Shown here piece by piece: positions 61,408 to 64,000 of a stretch of 64,000 nt of DNA. The notes under the pieces were generated by a model. That model was not told the DNA's origin. It saw only the letters and a program-made list of their open reading frames with translations, and ran no database searches. A program made the position numbers and the translations under genes. This DNA is from an uncultured Eubacteriales bacterium (GTDB taxonomy: Bacteria; Bacillota; Clostridia; Christensenellales; QALW01), in contig URIR01000002.1 of NCBI GenBank assembly GCA_900547955.1, positions 1 to 64,000 on the forward strand, written 5' to 3'. Positions within the stretch are counted from its first letter, which is position 1. Each line of letters starts with the position of its first letter.

Positions 61408-61743
61408 TTATGTAGACTCCTTTCATTTTGTTAATAATATTTTATCGTTTTTTGACGAAATAGTAAATGCTCAAACTTATCTTTTTCGCGCATTAAAGTA
61501 GCACTATTCTAACTTTTGGCAGTAAAACTATGTTAAATTTAACCTTTGATAAATAATGAAATTACAGTATAATACGCCGTAGATTTCTGCTTAAAACATT
61601 CTTTTGCCGCAGATGAAGCTGATACGCTTGTAAAAAGCGTTTACGCTAATTGCGCCTCCTATTAAAAATAAAAAAAGAGAAGCGTTGCCGCTTCTCTTTG
61701 CGAAAATACTCTTTAAAAATATTTTCGTAAACACCTCTTAATA
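61408..61743. other. Intergenic region with possible promoters
   Basis: A leftward TTTACT-N17-TAAAAT (about 61475 to 61440) can serve the surface-protein gene, whose ATG follows AAAGGAG. A rightward TTGATA (61546-61551) and TATAAT (61568-61573), spacing 16, has no gene behind it and would read towards the SASP terminator. Confidence 0.4.
61669..61700 (-). terminator. Terminator after the SASP genes
   Basis: AGAGAAGCG and CGCTTCTCT pair around TTGC; the leftward strand then has a run of T. Confidence 0.8.
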
Positions 61744-61938
61744 TTACTTAGAGGTTCTCTCATAGGATTCGATCATGCGCTTAACCATCTCGCCGCCGAT
61801 AGAACCAGCCTCGCGGGAAGTTAAATCGCCGTTATAGCCCTGCTTGAGATTAACTCCCACCTGCTTGGCAACCTCGTTCTTAAGGTTGTTCATAGCCTGC
61901 TTCGCTTCGGGTACAACCAGCTTATTGCTTCTAGCCAT
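61744..61938 (-). CDS. Alpha/beta-type small acid-soluble spore protein
   Basis: 64 residues. NKLVVPEAKQAMNNLKNEVA and QGYNGDLTSREAGSIGGEMV are the two conserved SASP segments; the GPR protease site is within NEVAKQVGV. Coats and protects spore DNA. GGAGGTG precedes ATG. A paralog is encoded 51 bases upstream. Confidence 0.97.
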   Translation of the reverse strand: MARSNKLVVPEAKQAMNNLKNEVAKQVGVNLKQGYNGDLTSREAGSIGGEMVKRMIESYERTSK

Positions 61939-61989
61939 TTCTTTTTCACCTCCTGGTCATTATTTAATGAATATCGGTATAAATATAAC

Positions 61990-62184
61990 TTACTTGTTGC
62001 CGCGCTGATACGACTCGATCATCCTGCGAACCATCTCGCCGCCTACGCTGCCGTTCTGCTTAGCAGTCAGATCGCCGTTATAGCCCTGCTTCAGGTTTAC
62101 TCCCATGGAGCTGGCCACTTCATATTTGAAGTTGTCCATAGCCTGCTTCGCCTCGGGAACCACAAGTTTATTGCTTGACGCCAT
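61990..62184 (-). CDS. Alpha/beta-type small acid-soluble spore protein
   Basis: 64 residues, close to the protein at 61744 (NKLVVPEAKQAMDNFKYEVA, QGYNGDLTAKQNGSVGGEMV). Probably a tandem duplicate expressed in the forespore. GGAGGTG precedes ATG. Confidence 0.97.
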   Translation of the reverse strand: MASSNKLVVPEAKQAMDNFKYEVASSMGVNLKQGYNGDLTAKQNGSVGGEMVRRMIESYQRGNK

Positions 62185-62348
62185 TTAAAATTCACCTCCT
62201 TAAGAAGTTTCTGATATTATTTTGCTATATTAATTTAGAAATATTACAGGTAATTTATAGAAAATTCATTTTTCTTAAATAATGCAAGAAATCAAATTTA
62301 CACGCATACAATAAATAATATAAAAAACAGCCGAACGGAGGCGCAACC

Positions 62349-62606
62349 ATGAGTGAAAGGTATACCGATTTAAGACAGAAGGAAGTAGTAAATCTATGCG
62401 ACGGCAAGCGATTAGGCTGCATATGCGACGTTATAGTAGATGTGTCCTGCGGAAAAATAGAGGCTATAGTAGTGCCGGGACAGTGCGGGATATCATCTAT
62501 TTTTAAAGGCGGCAAGGATATTATAGTCCCCTGGAACAAAATCTGCAAATTCGGAGAGGACGTAATACTGGTGGACGTCAGCGGCTTAGGGCTGCGCAAG
62601 GGCTGA
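62349..62606 (+). CDS. YlmC/YmxH-family sporulation protein (PRC-barrel)
   Basis: 85 residues. RYTDLRQKEVVNLCDGKRLG, VDVSCGKIEAIVVPG and FGEDVILVD match the small PRC-barrel family YlmC/YmxH. ACGGAGG precedes ATG. Divergent from the SASP pair. Confidence 0.88.
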   Translation: MSERYTDLRQKEVVNLCDGKRLGCICDVIVDVSCGKIEAIVVPGQCGISSIFKGGKDIIVPWNKICKFGEDVILVDVSGLGLRKG

Positions 62607-63165
62607 CGTCTATTTTAAAATAAGCAATTGCTATTACTGCCTGATTTTTACAAAACTTCAGCTTTTTACATATCGATTTATATCCGTAGTTTGCTGTAAT
62701 ACTACTACCCTCAGTTTACAAAGAAGACGGCCAAAAAGCATAAATCTGCGTCCTGCCGCGTCGCTTTCGCCCCAAGCGCGCCCGGGTTTATTAAATATGC
62801 CCATCAACAGAGGATTGCAACGCAGGATTACAGCGTTTCCGAAGCGTTCGGACAAGTTAAATTTTAAGGCATACGATAAAAAAGGCCCGCGCCGGCGCCG
62901 ACGCTATATAATAAGCAAAAGTTCTTACCGTTACCTAGAAGAATAAATGTTCTTCTAGGTAAGGCCGACACAATATATTCAGAATAAACGCCATACATAT
63001 TATCGACAAATAATTTTTGAAAAACAATTGAATGTACCCGGCGTCAAAAAATTTACGTTGAAATTAAACGCGCCATGATGTATAATTTAAACTGTCTAAA
63101 TACTGGAGTATTCCTCAGTTTTAACATACAACAGAACGGAGAAAAAATTTACGGAGGTTTTAAGA
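62607..63165. other. Intergenic interval: MITE-2 fragment, palindrome and promoter
   Basis: A left-end MITE-2 fragment starts at 62706 (TACCCTCAGTTTACA) and fades by about 62850. A perfect 13-bp inverted repeat TTACCTAGAAGAA/TTCTTCTAGGTAA lies at 62931-62962. A promoter TTGAAA (63058-63063) with TATAAT (63081-63086), spacing 17, precedes the next gene. Confidence 0.65.
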
Positions 63166-63780
63166 ATGAACAAAAGTATTCTTTACAAGCTGTCTTATGG
63201 ATTATACGCTATAGGCGCGCAGGACGGAGCGTGCATAGCCAATACTGTATTTCAGATTACCAGTACGCCCGCCGTTATTGCCCTGAGCATGAATAAAAAC
63301 AACGCGACTCACGACCTTATCCAAAAATCCGGACGTTTTTCAGTATCTATTTTAAACGAGGACGTCCCGTCCGAGATTATCAGCACGCTTGGCTTTGCCT
63401 CGTCCAGAGATACCGATAAATTTACCGGGCTGCCCTGGAAGAAAATAAACGGACTGCCCGTATTGGAAAAAGGCAGCTCTGGTTATCTGTTATGCGAAGT
63501 GATATCCTCATCTGATTTAGGCACGCATACCGTATTCTTCGCAGCCGTTCAGGAAGCCGAAGCTGTTCAAGAGGGCCGCGTTATGACTTATGAATACTAT
63601 CATAATGTAATAAAGGGTAAGGCTCCCAAAAACGCGCCTACCTATCAGGAACCCGAAATGGCGCAGGAGACCGGATATGTATGCACAGTTTGCGGATATT
63701 TTCATAAGGGCGAACTGCCTGAAGGCTTTAGATGCCCCGTCTGCGGCATGCCAGCGGACAAATTCAAAAAAGTGCCGTAA
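63166..63780 (+). CDS. Flavin reductase-rubredoxin fusion (high molecular weight rubredoxin type)
   Basis: 204 residues. Residues 1 to about 150 are a flavin-reductase-like FMN-binding domain (GAQDGACIANTVFQITSTPA, RFSVSILNEDVPSEII). Residues about 168 to 204 are a rubredoxin-type site, CTVCGY and CPVCGMPADKF. In clostridia and relatives such fusions pass electrons from NADH to oxygen- or NO-reducing flavodiiron proteins. ACGGAGG precedes ATG. Confidence 0.92.
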   Translation: MNKSILYKLSYGLYAIGAQDGACIANTVFQITSTPAVIALSMNKNNATHDLIQKSGRFSVSILNEDVPSEIISTLGFASSRDTDKFTGLPWKKINGLPVLEKGSSGYLLCEVISSSDLGTHTVFFAAVQEAEAVQEGRVMTYEYYHNVIKGKAPKNAPTYQEPEMAQETGYVCTVCGYFHKGELPEGFRCPVCGMPADKFKKVP

Positions 63781-63798
63781 TATGCTGATTAAATAGGA

Positions 63799-63931
63799 TT
63801 TCAGCGCAGAAAAAGCCCCAGGGGGGCGGCGTTGGGCAGGCTTATTAAGCCTGCCTGGGCCGGGCCTAAGGCCCGGCCCGCGGCCGAAGGCCGCGCAACG
63901 CCGCCCCCCTGGGGCTTTTTCTGCGCTGAAA
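63799..63931. repeat. Cloverleaf palindrome C5 (type I)
   Basis: Outer arms 63799-63834 and 63896-63931 pair perfectly over 36 bp. Leaves: GGCAGGCTTA/TAAGCCTGCC (63835-63855), GGGCCGGGCC-TAA-GGCCCGGCCC (63857-63879) and GCGGCC-GAA-GGCCGC (63880-63894). Same leaf order as C1. It begins 18 bp after the fusion gene stop, where it can act as terminator. Confidence 0.88.
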
Positions 63932-64000
63932 CCTGCGTCCGTTAAAAACGCCCAGCCAGCGCTGCATTTTAAAATCTGCGCAATATATTGCCAATAACGG

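Overview
The window looks like chromosome of an endospore-forming Clostridia (Bacillota). It carries spoIIID, two alpha/beta small acid-soluble spore proteins and a YlmC/YmxH protein, the dnaG-rpoD macromolecular-synthesis cluster, and strong AGGAGG-type ribosome binding sites throughout. No rRNA operon and no CRISPR array were seen. All calls come from reading the sequence; no database search was run.

Region 1 (1 to about 11,950) is the right part of an integrated prophage-like element that continues off the left edge. A leftward early operon (4,451 to 1) encodes a Cro-like regulator, small phage proteins, zinc ribbons, a Rad52-type annealing protein, a NinB-like protein, SSB, a helix-turn-helix protein and a replisome organizer. 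The organizer gene carries seven 11-bp iterons that may be the replication origin. From 4.2 to 9.1 kb the immunity region repeats one plan four times: a leftward regulator gene with a strong promoter, a divergent rightward regulator, and cargo. The cargo includes a DUF7946-like protein, a Phd-Doc toxin-antitoxin pair and a YHYH membrane protein. Each leftward regulator has the same short sequence after its stop codon and the same block at its -35 region. A double-HTH repressor, a membrane-spanning ImmA-type peptidase and a tyrosine integrase close the element at the 3' end of a tRNA-Val gene.

Region 2 (12 to 24.4 kb) holds a six-gene aromatic operon, aroF-aroB-aroA-aroC-pheA-aroK, read leftward. 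It is preceded by a 26-codon Phe-rich leader peptide and an overlapping terminator/antiterminator, the layout of ribosome-mediated attenuation. A CapA-like protein and a heterodimeric ABC exporter follow on the plus strand.

Region 3 (24.9 to 45.8 kb) is core genome. It holds metA, ddl and a membrane MurF-like ligase; a hydrolase with rimI, tsaB and tsaE; a lipoprotein hydrolase; a cytidylate-kinase-like protein, upp, rpiB and citrate synthase; spoIIID; rnpB (RNase P RNA); and the operon dnaG-rpoD-trmK-nif3-zinc ribbon, with dgt and an RlmM-like methyltransferase.

Region 4 (45.9 to 64 kb) mixes surface, translation and sporulation genes: two secreted proteins sharing an unusual C-terminal GDF anchor (one frameshifted), a very long ECF-type sigma factor, an EF-G paralog, a class B sortase with an SH3 domain beside a SipW-type signal peptidase, nusB-tsaD-like-xseA-xseB-ispA, a GNAT gene with a nonsense codon, SASPs and a flavin reductase-rubredoxin fusion.

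Regions 2 to 4 are sprinkled with small non-coding repeats. Five intergenic elements (C1 to C5) fold as perfect or near-perfect four-way cloverleaves, with an outer stem of 31 to 41 bp around three hairpins, in two structural types that occur in both orientations. Two MITE-like families with terminal inverted repeats are also present. The cloverleaf elements, the four-fold regulator cassettes, the transmembrane ImmA protein and the Phe leader are the observations most worth following up.
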